Of a stretch of 64,000 bases of DNA, positions 33,812-45,794 are shown piece by piece; the stretch's first letter is position 1, and each line of letters opens with the position of its first letter. Both the position numbers and the translations under genes were made by a program. Source of the stretch: Anomaloglossus baeobatrachus. Its lineage: Eukaryota; Chordata; Amphibia; Anura; Aromobatidae. The notes under the pieces were generated by a model. The model saw nothing but the letters and a program-made list of their open reading frames with translations, had not been told where the DNA came from and made no database searches. The stretch spans positions 685,471,637-685,535,636 of the forward strand of contig NC_134354.1 of assembly GCF_048569485.1 (NCBI RefSeq), given 5' to 3'.

Positions 33812-33974
33812 CTAGCGATGTCGCAACGTGTAAAGTACCCCTTAGAGACTTTCTAGCGATCTCGGGCAGGTCGAGATCGCTGGTGGGATCGCTAGAAAGT
33901 CTCAGTGTGTAAAGGGGCCTATAGGTCAAAGCATGAGCTCAGGAAGCTAGGATATACAGAAACCAGCAGGATAA

Positions 33975-34478
33975 GGATATGTGTACACAATGTTTTTTTA
34001 CTTTTTTGACTCTTTTTGAGTGTTTCCTAAAGCAGTTTGTAAATGTTTTTGTTGTTTTACTTAAGCGTTCTTTAGGACGTCTTTCGAGTGTTTTCTTCTG
34101 GGATTAACAGGCTTTATATTTTTTAAATAAATTAAACAATAAGTTGAAGGCAAGCATATTTTAGACAAAACACTCACAAAACACTATAAAAGATGCAAAA
34201 TGGTCTATGGGGTATTTTTGGCTTCTCTATTGTAAAGTGTGGAGCAGCTTTTAAGAAGAAAACACCTGAAGATTAGACATGTCCCTTCTTTTAACCACTT
34301 GACATTTTTGGAAACCTGTAGGGCTTAATAGATGCTTCTAAACCCGAACATATAAAAAAAAACATTATTTTTTACAAAGAAATGAAAAAGAAGATTATTT
34401 TGAATATTTTCCAAGTGTAATTTTCACAGTCGACCCTGTTCCAAACCCACCTGAAAAAAACATTGTGTGAACATACCC
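33975..34478. mobile_element. Harbinger-type MITE, TSD TAA
   Basis: Ends are 'ggatatgtgtacacaatgtt' and 'aacattgtgtgaacataccc', flanked by TAA at 33972-33974 and 34479-34481. The interior is A/T-rich with 'aaaacactca' and 'gagtgttt' words mirrored. Non-coding. Confidence 0.85.
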
Positions 34479-34485
34479 TAACAAT

Positions 34486-35930
34486 TAAAGGGTTGGTCTA
34501 CAGGCCAAAGTAATTTCCATCTAAATCCTTATCTTTTTAGTGCTATAATCTAATCTATTTTCTAATATACTTGCATTAAATATTCCCTACTGTTCCGCCA
34601 CGACACTATCTAACTACTATTGTATTTTTTTCCCTACTGGTCTCTGTACTTCAGGTATTCTGCCAATGCACACTGACAGTGCGCTCTGCTCTGTTGCTGG
34701 CACTTTAGTAGTGATCTGAGCTGAGAACAGAGAGTGCGCTGTCATTGTGCACACCGCACAGTGCACAGCACGCAGGGACTAGCCCAGCCTGTGAAATGAG
34801 CATTCATTGAAGATGCATCTTTTCAGGGAGGGGGCAGGTCAAAAATAAAATTGGCCTTAAAACGTTTTCTCATCCCCAGGTACAGTTCAATGTAAAAATC
34901 TATTCTTTACTCACTCGTCCTGGTTCCAGGGCTGAGTCTACATCACTGCTGCCGATGTCTGCTGTAACGTCATGACAACAATGCTGCAGACAGCAACTGA
35001 GCTCAGCGGTCTGTCTGAGTAGGTGGCACAAGCCACTCAAAGCTGCTGAGCAAAGTCATTGTCTGTGGTGCTGTTGACGTAACATTACACTACAAACACC
35101 GGAAGCAGCAGCGGATAGAGACTCAGCATTGGACCTGAGGAGGGTGACTAAAGCACGGTCTATTTTTTTTACACTGAGCTGTGAATGGGAACAGCAGTTT
35201 ACTGGAACTGCCAAACGTCTTTAAGTGATTAATTAACGATTTAATAATTACATGACAGCACTAAAGTTATAATAAATGCTAGCAATGTATGACATGCTTC
35301 CAGCCATTTTCCTCCCACATAAAAGATAAATGATGGCTGACGTTTGGGAGTGTTAGGGGATGAGGTGTAAGCGGATCAAACTCTGCAGATTATCTACACA
35401 CCGGGATAATTTGTTTAGACACACAAAGAACAAGGTGCTTTGTACTGGGGTCGGCTTTCAGGCTGGATAGCAGGAGCGGGGGTGAGCGTGTTACACTAAT
35501 ACACGAAGCTTTACCCATCTACATGGACACAGCGATACAGTTACACTGGGGCGCAGATACAGGAGGCCTGTGTATTTGTTGGCTGGAGTCTGACGTCTGA
35601 ATTTATAAGAATTCAGGTTCAAGTAGTGCTGTGCTCTGGTATTCACCATGGGATTTGCTATTAATAGGATCTGCCTTTCTATGACAGAGTGCGTTTATTT
35701 AACAAAGATCTGTAGCATCTCACTAATGCCGGGCCTCATAGGCCACATACCGAAAACATTGTACTCATAACTGCAAGCATTTCATCTGATAGTTCAGCCA
35801 CCAGATTTATTATACAATGTGATACACTATAGGCAGCAAGAGGCTGTAGAATACGCGGAGTATGGTTACCAAAGATAGAAGACTTTCCAAGTCTTGTGTG
35901 CGTACACGTATAATATTCACTACTCGATTT
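34486..35930. other. Unassigned stretch with two decayed inverted-repeat elements
   Basis: 34667-34696 ('cactgacagtgcgctctgct') mirrors 34726-34753. A second, larger pair of arms lies at about 34903-35000 and 35055-35160 ('ggctgagtctacatcactgc' against 'agactcagcattggacc'-type complement). Both look like old MITEs. From 35230 to 35930 no gene or repeat is supported. Confidence 0.5.
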
Positions 35931-36970
35931 ACTGCACAGATGTAATGTAAATATACTGTAAATTGAGTCCACCTGTGTGTAATTTATTCTCAATATAACT
36001 ACAGCTGTTCTGAGATGTTTATTTGAGAACATTACATTAGGGATCAAACAGCATCATGAAAATGAAGGAACACACCAGAAAAGTCAGGAATAAAGTTGTG
36101 GAGAAGACTAAAGCAGGGTTAGGTTGTAAAAAATAGTCCAAGCTCTGAATATCTCACAGAGCACTTTTAAATCCATCAATCAAAAATGGAAGAAGTATGG
36201 CACAACTGCAAACTTCCCAAGACAAGGCCGTCCACGTAAACTGACAGCCGAAGCAAGGGGAGTACTAATTAGAGAATCAGCCAAGAAGCCCTTGACCACT
36301 CTGGAGGAGCTACAGAGATCCACAACTCAGGTGGGAGAATCTGTCTTGAGGACAACTATTAGTCATGTACTCCACAAATGGCCTTTTTAAAAGAATGGCA
36401 AGAAAGAAACTATTTTTGAAAGCAAACCATAAGAATTTCCGTTTGCAGTTTGCAAAAAGCCATGTAGGGGCCACAGCTAGCATGTGAAAGAAGGTGCTCT
36501 GGCCAGATGAGAACAAAGTAGAAATTTTGTGGCTAAATGCTATGTGTGTCAGAAAACTAACATTGCACCTCACTCTGAAAACACCATCGCCATCGTTACA
36601 CATGGTGGTGGCTGCATCATGCTGAAGGGATGCTGTTTTTCAGCAGGGACAGGGGAGCTGGTCAAAGTTGATGGGGAGATGGATGGAAGTAAATAAAGGG
36701 AAATCCTGGAGGAAAACCTGTTAGAGGTGTAGAGTGATGTGCAGCAGTAGTTGAGGGCAAGGGATTTATTCCGAACATCCCGGAATGCTACATAAAATAC
36801 CTGGTCGTGGCTGGGTGTGAGGATTTTCTCCATGTGGGCTGGAAACCTATGCCAGCAGCGGATGATGACTCAAGCGCACAAGGAGACCAACAGTTCACTT
36901 TAAAACTACAACTGTTTACTTCAGTCCCATATCCAGTCTCCTTAGAGGTCCCATATTGACTGGAGTTAAG

Positions 36971-37797
36971 TGTGACGCCCTGGCAAAACCAGGGTGTCAC
37001 AGAGCCTGCAAAATCCAAAGTGCAGGCCATTCTCCTCCTTGGTAACCTGATCCCACACCAGTGCAGCAGGACAGACACCCCCCCCCTCCCCAGTGTAAGA
37101 GCTAAACAGAGCAGGAGGGGAGGGTCTGGAGCAGAGTGAGTTTGGAGTGTGAAGAGAGCAGACCAGGAGAGATAGCTCCTGGCTGCTATAAGGAAGGGAA
37201 GTGTGAGGAAGGGGCCCGAGGTGGCCAGGGCATGGTAGTGGCCCGCCGGCATCCAGGGGTGACCCGGATCACTGCAGGGGGGGTGGGCTCCCTGTTCCCG
37301 ACTGAGGAAGGAGAAAGAAGCGTCTGGCTGCAAAACAAGACCAGGATCCTGCTGTACTGTGTGTGGGACCCCGAACACCCTCCGCACCGAAGGCTGCAGA
37401 CACCGGCAATTTCTGGTTAATTCCTGACTCTGTGTGAATTTCCTTGCAAAGCGAACTGTGAGTAACAACATCCCCCGGTCCAACCGGGCGCACAGCTCTC
37501 AGACGGTCTCCATCTCCTCCCTGCACCACCTCACCGGGGTCCCGGGACACCAACACCCTACCCGTGGAGGGAAATCACCACCTTGCTGCCCACCACCATC
37601 CCCGGGATCCATTTACCGGCAGCGGTGGTGCTCCGTTACCTCACCGCACACCACGGGTGGCGTCACGGACAATCTCCCTTACCTAATCCCCTTCTTACTG
37701 TGGAGCCTGGGATCACAGACCGGGTCACGCCACCGTGATACCCACAGAAGTGACCCCGTGGCCCGGATCTGAGTACCCCTTATCCCGGGGCGACACA
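36971..37797 (+). mobile_element. Solo LTR, relative of family A, TSD TAAG
   Basis: Begins 'tgtgacgccctggcaaaacc', which folds back on 'ccagggtgtcaca', and ends 'ggggcgacaca'. TAAG stands at 36967-36970 and 37798-37801. It shares the block 'ggcagcggtggtg' … 'caccacgggtggcgtcac' with family A. Fossil solo LTR. Confidence 0.88.
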
Positions 37798-38151
37798 TAA
37801 GCCTTGTACTCTCGAACATCTAGCGGGAACCACTTGGTAGGTAGACTATGTCCTCACAACTGTAGAGGTTAACCTGGTACAATAACGGTTAAGGGGCCAT
37901 GTCACTAGAGTCCTGCACCAGTAGAAGTCACCCATTACCGGTTTAAGGGGCCTGGTTGCTAGGGTTCTGTCCTCCGGCTCCTATTGGGCCACTCCATTCG
38001 AGGATTGGTCTCTAGTTACAACACTGTTCAAACCAATGTCTACTGCCACACTCGAGAGTCATGTTATCTTGCCTTCTGTCTCCTCTCCATTGCCACAAAC
38101 CACACACTGTATGTGACCTTCACAACCGACCGACTACACGGCTGTCACGTT

Positions 38152-39259
38152 TGTGACGCCCTGGCCTATCAGGTCGTCACAGGGTATTGTGCAATCAGCC
38201 CCTCTGTGCAATATCCACCTCCTTCTTGGTTAGGGGTCCCCAACTTATGGTGTTGCAAAATCCAGCTAATCAAAATCCTAGGAACACTCTGCACTACACC
38301 CACCAGACACACCAGTGGACGGCCTGAGTGAAATAGGGTCGTCCACTTTGGGGGTTGGTAAGGGGAGGTCAGGAGTAGGCCAGTGTAGTGTTGGAGGTGA
38401 AAGAGAGAGGAGGTCAGGAGCCTGGCTCCTTAGAAATAACTAGGTGGCAGACGGTGGTCTGGGCCTAGTAGGAGCTGGAACCCCGGTCGCAGGGGATCGT
38501 GACAAGGGGCACGGAAATGTGGAGGACAGCCGGCGGTCTTGTACCATCACCGGGCTGGGACCAGGGCACGACGGTGTACGTGGACCCTAGGTCAGGGAGT
38601 AGCTTCAGGCAACCTGACAATTCACCCCATGAGAATGGAGCCTTCAAGAACCGCTCTCCACCCACTCCAAAATCGGGGTACTAGCGCAACGAGGGTGATA
38701 GGACTTTCCACACAAAACGGTCCAGGAAATACCAAGCGTGAACCCTGAGGGCAAGCTCCTACAGTTAGCCACACTGGGGAGCGGAACCCGATTAGTTTTA
38801 AGCTACCAGGGCCAACTAAGAAGTAGACAAGGTGCCAGGGAAGAGGTTACAGATAATCAGGCAACACCACCGGGGACAGGACCCAAACTAGCTCCTCTCA
38901 GCGGCAGTGGTGTCCAGAACTTTGGTTTACCAAGTTGTCGGTGTCAGCTTCATGAACTGAATGAGTACGCAACTGACCCTGTCATTCCCCCAATGGCACT
39001 TCCCAGCTCCATCACCGAGTCTCCCGGGGCATTCCCCCCTACCCGTGGAGGGTCGCAACACCTTGCTGCCCCCATCATCACCCTGGGTACTCCCCAACGG
39101 CAGCGGTGGTACTTCACCTTACCACACACCACGGGAGGCGTCACGAACTTTAAATACTCAGTCCCCTGTAAATACCCCCTTTATTTGATGTCCAGACGCC
39201 CCTCGAGCCACCGCGGATACGGATCCGAGCAGCCCGGCTGCTGATTTGGGGGCGGCACA
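38152..39259 (+). mobile_element. Solo LTR, relative of family A, TSD CGTT
   Basis: Begins 'tgtgacgccctggcctatca' with a mirrored 'caggtcgtcaca', and ends 'ggggcggcaca'. CGTT stands at 38148-38151 and 39260-39263. It contains the shared block 'ggcagcggtggtac' … 'caccacgggaggcgtcacga'. Fossil solo LTR. Confidence 0.88.
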
Positions 39260-40044
39260 CGTTTGCTCACTAAGCCTTCACTGACTCTTTACAGAATGAG
39301 CTGTCACTTTCCCTCTCAGTTCACCCAGACAGGGTGTACTAGTTCTAACACTTAACTACTTCTGGCCCTGTAGTCAACATTACATATCACAGGAACACAT
39401 CACAATAGATCACATTATATAACAATTCACATAGCACAATATTTACAAAAGACTCAAAACATTATTCACTACAATACATAGACAATAACGCATTTGGTGT
39501 TTTCAGAGGTCGGAGCTCATCAGCTATAGCCCATCATTCTGACAGAGGCTGCAAAAGACTTGAGAACGGGCCTTAGTTCACATTTCAGCAGGACAATGGC
39601 CTACTGCCAGAGCTACAATGGAGGGTTTAGATGAAAGCATATTCATGTTAGTGAATGGCCCAGTCACAGTCCAGACCTAAATCAGATTGAGAATCTGGGG
39701 CAAGACTTGAAAATTGCTGTTCACAGATGCCTCCATCCAACCTCACTGAGCTAGAGATATTTAGCAAACAAGAAGGGACAAAAATGTCAGCCTCTAGATG
39801 CAAAGCTGGTAGAGACAGACTCCAAAAGACTTGCAACAGTAATTGTAGCAAAAGGTGGTCCTACAAAGTATTGACTCAGGGGGGGTGAAAGCAAATGCGC
39901 ATCATGAGTTTCAGATTTTAAAAATATTTAGAAAACCATGTATCATTTAATTCTCACGTTATTGGTATATCCCATAAAATCCCAATAAAATACAGTTAAG
40001 TTTGTGAGTTTAATGTGAAAAAATGTGGAAAAGTTCACGGGAGA

Positions 40045-41063
40045 GTTCTGTAGCAGCCAGCAATGAGTCCAGATCTTAATTAACACCTGTGGAGAGATCT
40101 TAAAATTTCTGTTGGTAGAAGAAGCCTTCAAATATGAGAGACCAGGAGCCGTTTGCAAAAGAAGAGTCCAAAATTTCAGTTGAGAGGTGTAACAAGGTTG
40201 CTGGTTGCTGATGGTTATAGGAAATGATGGATTGTAGTTATTTATTCCAAATATTAAGGCTAGTTTCACACTTGCATTGGGTTGAATCCGCTGGGTCGAT
40301 TGCTGCGTCGTTTTGACGCATCCGTTATTTTTGTGTTGTCAACGGATGCAACGGGTCCGTTATTTCACAGGAATCCGTTAGCTGATTCCTGTGAAATAAC
40401 GGAGCCGTTGCATCCGTTTGGCGTCCGTTAGGCGTCCGTCTAACAGAATGCGTCGGCTCTGTTTTTCTATTTTTTTCCATTTTTTTTTATTCTGGGCATG
40501 CTCAGTAGAAATTAGCGGAATCCAGTGGCGGATTCCGTTGTAAAGCACTTTGCAACGGAATCCGCCACCATAGGGATCCATTATAACTATTGACGGATGT
40601 AACGGAATCCGCCGCTCAGCGTCATTTTAACGCAAGCAATTAACATTACATGCTGCGTTCCTTCCACTCGGCGGAAGCAACGCAGCGTCGGCCAGCGGAA
40701 GCAACGCAGGTACTTTTGGCACAATCTGTCAACCATAAAAGTCTATGGGAAACAGTGGAATCCGTTAACGGATTCCGCTGTTTTACAAAACGGCGGATTG
40801 CAACTGAAGGAAAACAACGCAAGTGTGAAAGTACCCTAAGTTGAGGGAAGGTGTCAACAATTTTGTCCAACCCATTTTGAGGGTTTTGTGTGAAATTATG
40901 TCCACTTTGCTTTTTTTCTCTTCTCTTTTTGTGCTGCTCAAATACACAGAAAAAAAAATAAACATGTGCATAACAAAATGTGGAATTGAAATAATTTTCT
41001 AGGAGAAATACTTCATTTTCCGGAACAATTCCATGGGTGTCAACACTTTATGCCATGACTGTA
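40045..41063 (+). mobile_element. 3' part of a second Tc1-like element, hosting a Harbinger MITE
   Basis: Starts in the transposase tail ('gagtccagatcttaat', then 'acacctgtggagagatctt'), continues 'gagaccaggagccgtttgca' and, beyond the MITE, 'gttgagggaaggtgtcaaca', 'gtgtgaaattatgtccactt' and the end 'atgccatgactgta'. This is the tail order of a common vertebrate Tc1 group different from the copy at 35935-40040. Broken. Confidence 0.75.
40258..40836. mobile_element. Harbinger MITE, TSD TAA
   Basis: Ends 'ggctagtttcacacttgc' and 'gcaagtgtgaaagtaccc', flanked by TAA at 40255-40257 and 40837-40839. Subterminal 'tccgtta' and 'aacgga' words are abundant, echoing the word style of the full element at 23012-27921. 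A likely non-autonomous user of a related transposase. Confidence 0.88.
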
Positions 41064-41070
41064 TAATTAT

Positions 41071-41076
41071 TGTATG

Positions 41077-41136
<60 letters not shown>
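41071..41136. repeat. (TG/TA)n microsatellite
   Basis: A short 'tgta' lead, then about 28 TA steps. Confidence 0.95.
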
Positions 41137-41142
<6 letters not shown>

Positions 41143-41857
41143 ATATATACAATAAGGAGATTATAATGTCATAATGGCTTTGTGTGTAAATTGGTATGAT
41201 TTCCTACTGTCAGCCATTTTTCTTTAAAAAGTGTCTCCAGCAGTCTGTCATCAGGCTAATTCAATTGGATTACTGAGAAGGAGACTGTTGAGGTAAGATT
41301 ATCCCTTCCCTAATCATAATGTGATCCCTAATATTTTTGCACCTAATGAGCTGACGACACTTGGACATAAATATCTAACTTTGCCGACTGCACCGTTTTA
41401 TCCTCCTGTCCACACTTTGTAAATCAGTGGATATTATTAAGTAAAGTAAAAACAATTTAGCAAAGAAACACAAAGCAAATATAAAACATTTTATCAATAG
41501 CATTCAGAATTTTTTTCAGTTTGTTTCCCCCTGATTTTCTATTTCTTGAGGGTGTTTTCATACACAGCATTGTATAGCAATATGCCACTACACTTTTTTG
41601 GTTTTTGGAGTCAAAGTCAGAAGTGTCAGTGTAAGTCTTTCATTTTCACTTATTCTTTTTTAATCCACTTCTGGCTTAGGCTCCTGTAACTGTGTGAAAA
41701 ATTCCCAGAAAAACTGCAAAAAATAAAAAAATAAGTTTGAATAAAACCCCATTGTTTAATTATGCAATTTCTTATGATTTTTTTTTAGCATTTGCCTTTA
41801 GTTTTCAAGAAACATGTCTATTAATACTGGGACTAAATAATTATGGCTTGTTTTCTA
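41137..41857. other. Unassigned A/T-rich stretch
   Basis: No gene or repeat can be supported. It ends at the 15-bp target duplicate of the next insertion (41858-41872). Confidence 0.5.
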
Positions 41858-41872
41858 CAACATATTAATTCA

Positions 41873-44800
41873 TAAAAACAAAAAAACAAAAAAGTGAGCC
41901 GGAGTATGAGATGGTATACATGGAGCTTGTAAGCTCATGTTCACACTGGCCATTAGACAAAGAGAAACCAAGGGAAAAATTGTGAAAACATACCCTGCTG
42001 TAACTAAATAAAAGCATAGTGCATATAAACATAGGGTACTTAGTAAACACTGTTTTTGATCAAAAAAAGCATAAAGCTATCCCACCAACGCCAAGGTGTA
42101 CCCAGTTGGGATAGTACCTACACTCTCTAATATTAAAACCTTACCATGGGTCTAAAATAGGCCTCAATGTGGCTAAGGGCTGAGAGCGACCGGGTCCCAA
42201 CAGGGCACACCCAGTCAGGGGGATTCACAGAATGAAATGTCCAGCTCACCAAGAGGGAGGGCCACACCCCATTTGTACTGAATACAAAAAAAACTACATT
42301 AAAACAAAAAAGTGAGCCGGAGTATGAGATGGTATACATGGAGCTTGTGAGCTCATGTTCACACTGGCCATTAGACAAAGAGAAACCAAGGGAAAAATTG
42401 TGAAAACATACCCTGCTGTAACTAAATAAAAGCATAGTGCATATAAACATAGGGTACTTAGTAAACACTGTTTTTGATCAAAAAAAGCATAAAGCTATCC
42501 CACCAACGCCAAGGTGTACCCAGTTGGGATAGTACCTACACTCTCTAATATTAAAACCTTACCATGGGTCTAAAATAGGCCTCAATGTGGCTAAGGGCTG
42601 AGAGCGACCGGGTCCCAACAGGACACACACAGTCAGGGGGATTCACAGAATGAAATGTCCAGCTCACCAAGAGGGAGGGCCACACCCCATTTGTACTGAA
42701 TACAAAAAAAACTACATAAAAACAAAAAAGTGAGCCTGAGTATGAGATGGTATACATGGAGCTTGTAAGCTCATGTTCACACTGGCCATTAGACAAAGAG
42801 AAACCAAGGGAAAAATTGTGAAAACATACCCTGCTGTAACTAAATAAAAGCATAGTGCATATAAACATAGGGTACTTAGTAAACACTGTTTTTGATCAAA
42901 AAAAGCATAAAGCTATCCCACCAACGCCAAGGTGTACCCAGTTGGGATAGTACCTACACTCTCTAATATTAAAACCTTACCATGGGTCTAAAATAGGCCT
43001 CAATGTGGCTAAGGGCTGAGAGCGACCGGGTCCCAACAGGGCACACCCAGTCAGGGGGATTCACAGAATGAAATGTCCAGCTCACCAAGAGGGAGGGCCA
43101 CACCCCATTTGTACTGAATACAAAAAAAACTACATAAAAACAAAAAAGTGAGCCGGAGTATGAGATGGTATACATGGAGCTTGTGAGCTCATGTTCACAC
43201 TGGCCATTAGACAAAGAGAAACCAAGGGAAAAATTGTGAAAACATACCCTGCTGTAACTAAATAAAAGCATAGTGCATATAAACATAGGGTACTTAGTAA
43301 ACACTGTTTTTGATCAAAAAAAGCATAAAGCCATCCCACCAACGCCAAGGTGTACCCAGTTGGGATAGTACCTACACTCTCTAATATTAAAACCTTACCA
43401 TGGGTCTAAAATAGGCCTCAATGTGGCTAAGGGCTGAGAGCGACCGGGTCCCAACAGGACACACTCAGTCAGGGGGATTCACAGAATGAAATGTCCAGCT
43501 CACCAAGAGGGAGGGCCACACCCCATTTGTACTGAATACAAAAAAAACTACATAAAAACAAAAAAGTGAGCCGGAGTATGAGATGGTATACATGGAACTT
43601 GTGAGCTCATGTTCACACTGGCCATTAGACAAAGAGAAACCAAGGGAAAAATTGTGAAAACATACCCTGCTGTAACTAAATAAAAGCATAGTGCATATAA
43701 ACATAGGGTACTTAGTAAACACTGTTTTTGATCAAAAAAAGCATTAAGCTATCCCACCAACGCCAAGGTGTACCCAGTTGGGATAGTACCTACACTCTCT
43801 AATATTAAAACCTTACCATGGGTTGATCAAAAACAGTTTTTCCCTTGGTTTTTCCCTTGGTTTCTCTTTGTCTAATGGCCAGTGTGAACATGAGCTTACA
43901 AGCTCCATGTATACCATCTCATACTCCGGCTCACCTTTTTGTTTTTATGTAGTTTTTTTTTTGTATTCAGTACAAATGGGGTGTGGCCCTCCCTCTTGGT
44001 GAGCTGGACATTTCATTCTGTGAATCCCCCTGACTGTGTGTGTCCTGTTGGGACCCGGTCGCTCTCAGCCCTTAGCCACATTGAGGCCTATTTTAGACCC
44101 ATGGTAAGGTTTTAATATTAGAGAGTGTAGGTACTATCCCAACTGGGTACACCTTGGCGTTGGTGGGATAGCTTTATGCTTTTTCTGATCAAAAACAGTG
44201 TTTACTAAGTACCCTATGTTTATATGCACTATGCTTTTATTTAGTTACAGCAGGGTATGTTTTCACAATTTTTCCCTTGGTTTCTCTTTGTCTAATGGCC
44301 AGTGTGAACATGAGCTTACAAGCTCCATGTATACCATCTCATACTCCGGCTCACTTTTTTGTTTTTATGTAGTTTTTTTTGTATTCAGTACAAATGGGGT
44401 GTGGCTCTCCCTCTTGGTGAGCTGGACATTTCATTCTGTGAATCCCCCTGACTGTGTGTGTCCTGTTGGGACCCGGTCGCTCTCAGCCCTTAGCCACATT
44501 GAGGCCTATTTTAGACCCATGGTAAGGTTTTAATATTAGAGAGTGTAGGTACTATCCCAACTGGGTACACCTTGGCGTTGGTGGGATAGCTTTATGCTTT
44601 TTCTGATCAAAAACAGTGTTTACTAAGTACCCTATGTTTATATGCACTATGCTTTTATTTAGTTACAGCAGGGTATGTTTTCACAATTTTTCCCTTGGTT
44701 TCTCTTTGTCTAATGGCCAGTGTGAACATGAGCTTACAAGCTCCATGTATACCATCTCATACTCCGGCTCACTTTTTTGTTTTTATGTAGTTTTTTTTGT

Positions 44801-45540
44801 ATTCAGTACAAATGGGGTGTGGCCCTCCCTCTTGGTGAGCTGGACATTTCATTCTGTGAATCCCCCGGACTGTGTGTGTCCTGTTGGGACCCGGTCGCTC
44901 TCAGCCCTTAGCCACATTGAGGCCTATTTTAGACCCATGGTAAGGTTTTAATATTAGAGAGTGTAGGTACTATCCCAACTGGGTACACCTTGGCGTTGGT
45001 GGGATAGCTTTATGCTTTTTTTGATCAAAAACAGTGTTTACTAAGTACCCTATGTTTATATGCACTATGCTTTTATTTAGTTACAGCAGGGTATGTTTTC
45101 ACAATTTTTCCCTTGGTTTCTCTTTGTCTAATGGCCAGTGTGAACATGAGCTTACAAGTTCCATGTATACCATCTCATACTCCGGCTCACTTTTTTGTTT
45201 TTATGTAGGGTTTTTTTTTATTCAGTACAAATGGGGTGTGGCCCTCCCTCTTGGTGAGCTGGACATTTCATTCTGTGAATCCCCCTGACTGTGTGTGTCC
45301 TGTTGGGACCCGGTCGCTCTCAGCCCTTAGCCACATTGAGGCCTATTTTAGACCCATGGTAAGGTTTTAATATTAGAGAGTGTAGGTACTATCCCAACTG
45401 GGTACACCTTGACGTTTGGTGGGATGGCTTTATGCTTTTTTTTGATCAAAAACAGTGTTTACGAAGTACCCTATGTTTATATGCACTATGCTTTTATTTA
45501 GTTACAGCAGGGTATGTTTTCACAATTTTTCCCTTGGTTT
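41873..45540. mobile_element. Unclassified insertion: 418-bp units, inverted block then direct block, 15-bp TSD
   Basis: 'caacatattaattca' stands at 41858-41872 and 45541-45555, flanking 3668 bp made only of a ~418-bp unit. The left 1948 bp holds about 4.7 units on the minus strand, the right 1720 bp about 4.1 units on plus. They meet head to head near 43820, where 'ttgatcaaaaacag' and a doubled 'tttcccttgg' mark a ragged junction. Units are over 97 % alike by eye. Landmarks in plus sense are 'tggccagtgtgaacatgagc', 'gttgggacccggtcgctctc', 'ggtaaggttttaatattaga' and 'gatcaaaaacagtgtttact'. Each unit has a 111-codon open frame that I do not consider coding. No polymerase, terminal repeat or poly(A) is present. 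Confidence 0.85.
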
Positions 45541-45555
45541 CAACATATTAATTCA

Positions 45556-45794
45556 GAAGTATAGATAGCTAAAACCCATATCTACATTACTAAAGTGCCT
45601 GTGTTTTTTCACTTGATATGTTCAATTTAAAGCATTGCATGACTTGTAAGCCTTGTTTCACCAACTAGGTTAGTAACTCTACACCTGAGACCCATTGTCC
45701 TTAGTTCTTCTGCTTTGCATTAATGAGAAGTGAATAATGCCTTGAAACAAGTGTCTGCAAATGGAGTTTTTAGTTTGGCTTCTTACCCTGTCAG
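45556..45794. other. Short unassigned stretch
   Basis: No feature supported between the insertion and the probable LTR. Confidence 0.5.

Larger units (their letters stand above)
28735..33841. mobile_element. Inner MITE (TSD TTA) carrying the family-A LTR element
   Basis: Left end 'gggggctttacacgttgcga' and right end 'tcgcaacgtgtaaagtacccc', flanked by TTA at 28732-28734 and 33842-33844. Its own sequence is 28735-29274 plus 33812-33841. It is close kin of the MITE at 16440-17005, here in the opposite orientation ('cgctcatctccgcccctccg'). Non-coding. Confidence 0.85.
28389..33920. mobile_element. Outer MITE split by a second MITE and an LTR element
   Basis: Left end 'agacccctttacacactgc' and right end 'gtgtgtaaaggggcct' are inverted repeats. 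ATA (or just TA) is found on each side at 28386-28388 and 33921-33923. Its own sequence is 28389-28734 plus 33842-33920, about 0.43 kb. 'gcgatctcg…' and 'cgagatcgc' words mirror each other near the right end. It belongs to the same general class as 16440-17005. Confidence 0.75.
36728..39544 (+). mobile_element. Solo LTR (TSD GAGG) inside the Tc1 remnant; hosts two further solo LTRs
   Basis: TGTAGAG… to …TCTGACA with GAGG at 36724-36727 and 39545-39548; without it the Tc1 gene reads through ('…cctgtta gagg ctgcaaaagac…'). Its own sequence is three pieces (36728-36970, 37802-38151, 39264-39544), about 0.87 kb. It is unlike family A. Strand is not certain. Fossil. Confidence 0.82.
35935..40040 (+). 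mobile_element. Tc1-like transposon remnant, split by a solo LTR
   Basis: Left part 35935-36727 and right part 39545-40040 join into one Tc1-type sequence. The transposase message can be followed: 'gtcaggaataaagttgtgga', 'caatcaaaaatggaagaagt', 'ccaagacaaggccgtccacg' (the GRP hook), 'acacatggtggtggctgcat', then after the insert 'tttcagcaggacaatggcc' (catalytic Asp block) and 'cagattgagaatctgggg' (Glu block). Many small length changes and stops make it a pseudogene. The right end has 'cataaaatcccaataaaata', typical of this Tc1 subgroup. Terminal repeats were not clearly found. Confidence 0.8.

Noticed and set aside
42133-45288. A 111-codon frame present in every 418-bp unit ('MFTKYPMFICTMLLFSY…')
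   Set aside because: It is the same sequence repeated with near-identical DNA, so its openness is one observation, not nine. The diverged copy at 580-935 does not keep the frame, and no domain is visible.
41873-45540. Hammerhead ribozyme in the 418-bp unit
   Set aside because: I looked for the CTGANGA…GAAA core on both strands of the unit and found only near misses ('ctgatca', 'ctgagag'). A structure search could still find another ribozyme type.
41873-45540. Ordinary satellite DNA or a head-to-head duplication of the locus
   Set aside because: The perfect 15-bp flanking duplicates and a second insert of the same plan in Tc1 point to insertion rather than local amplification.
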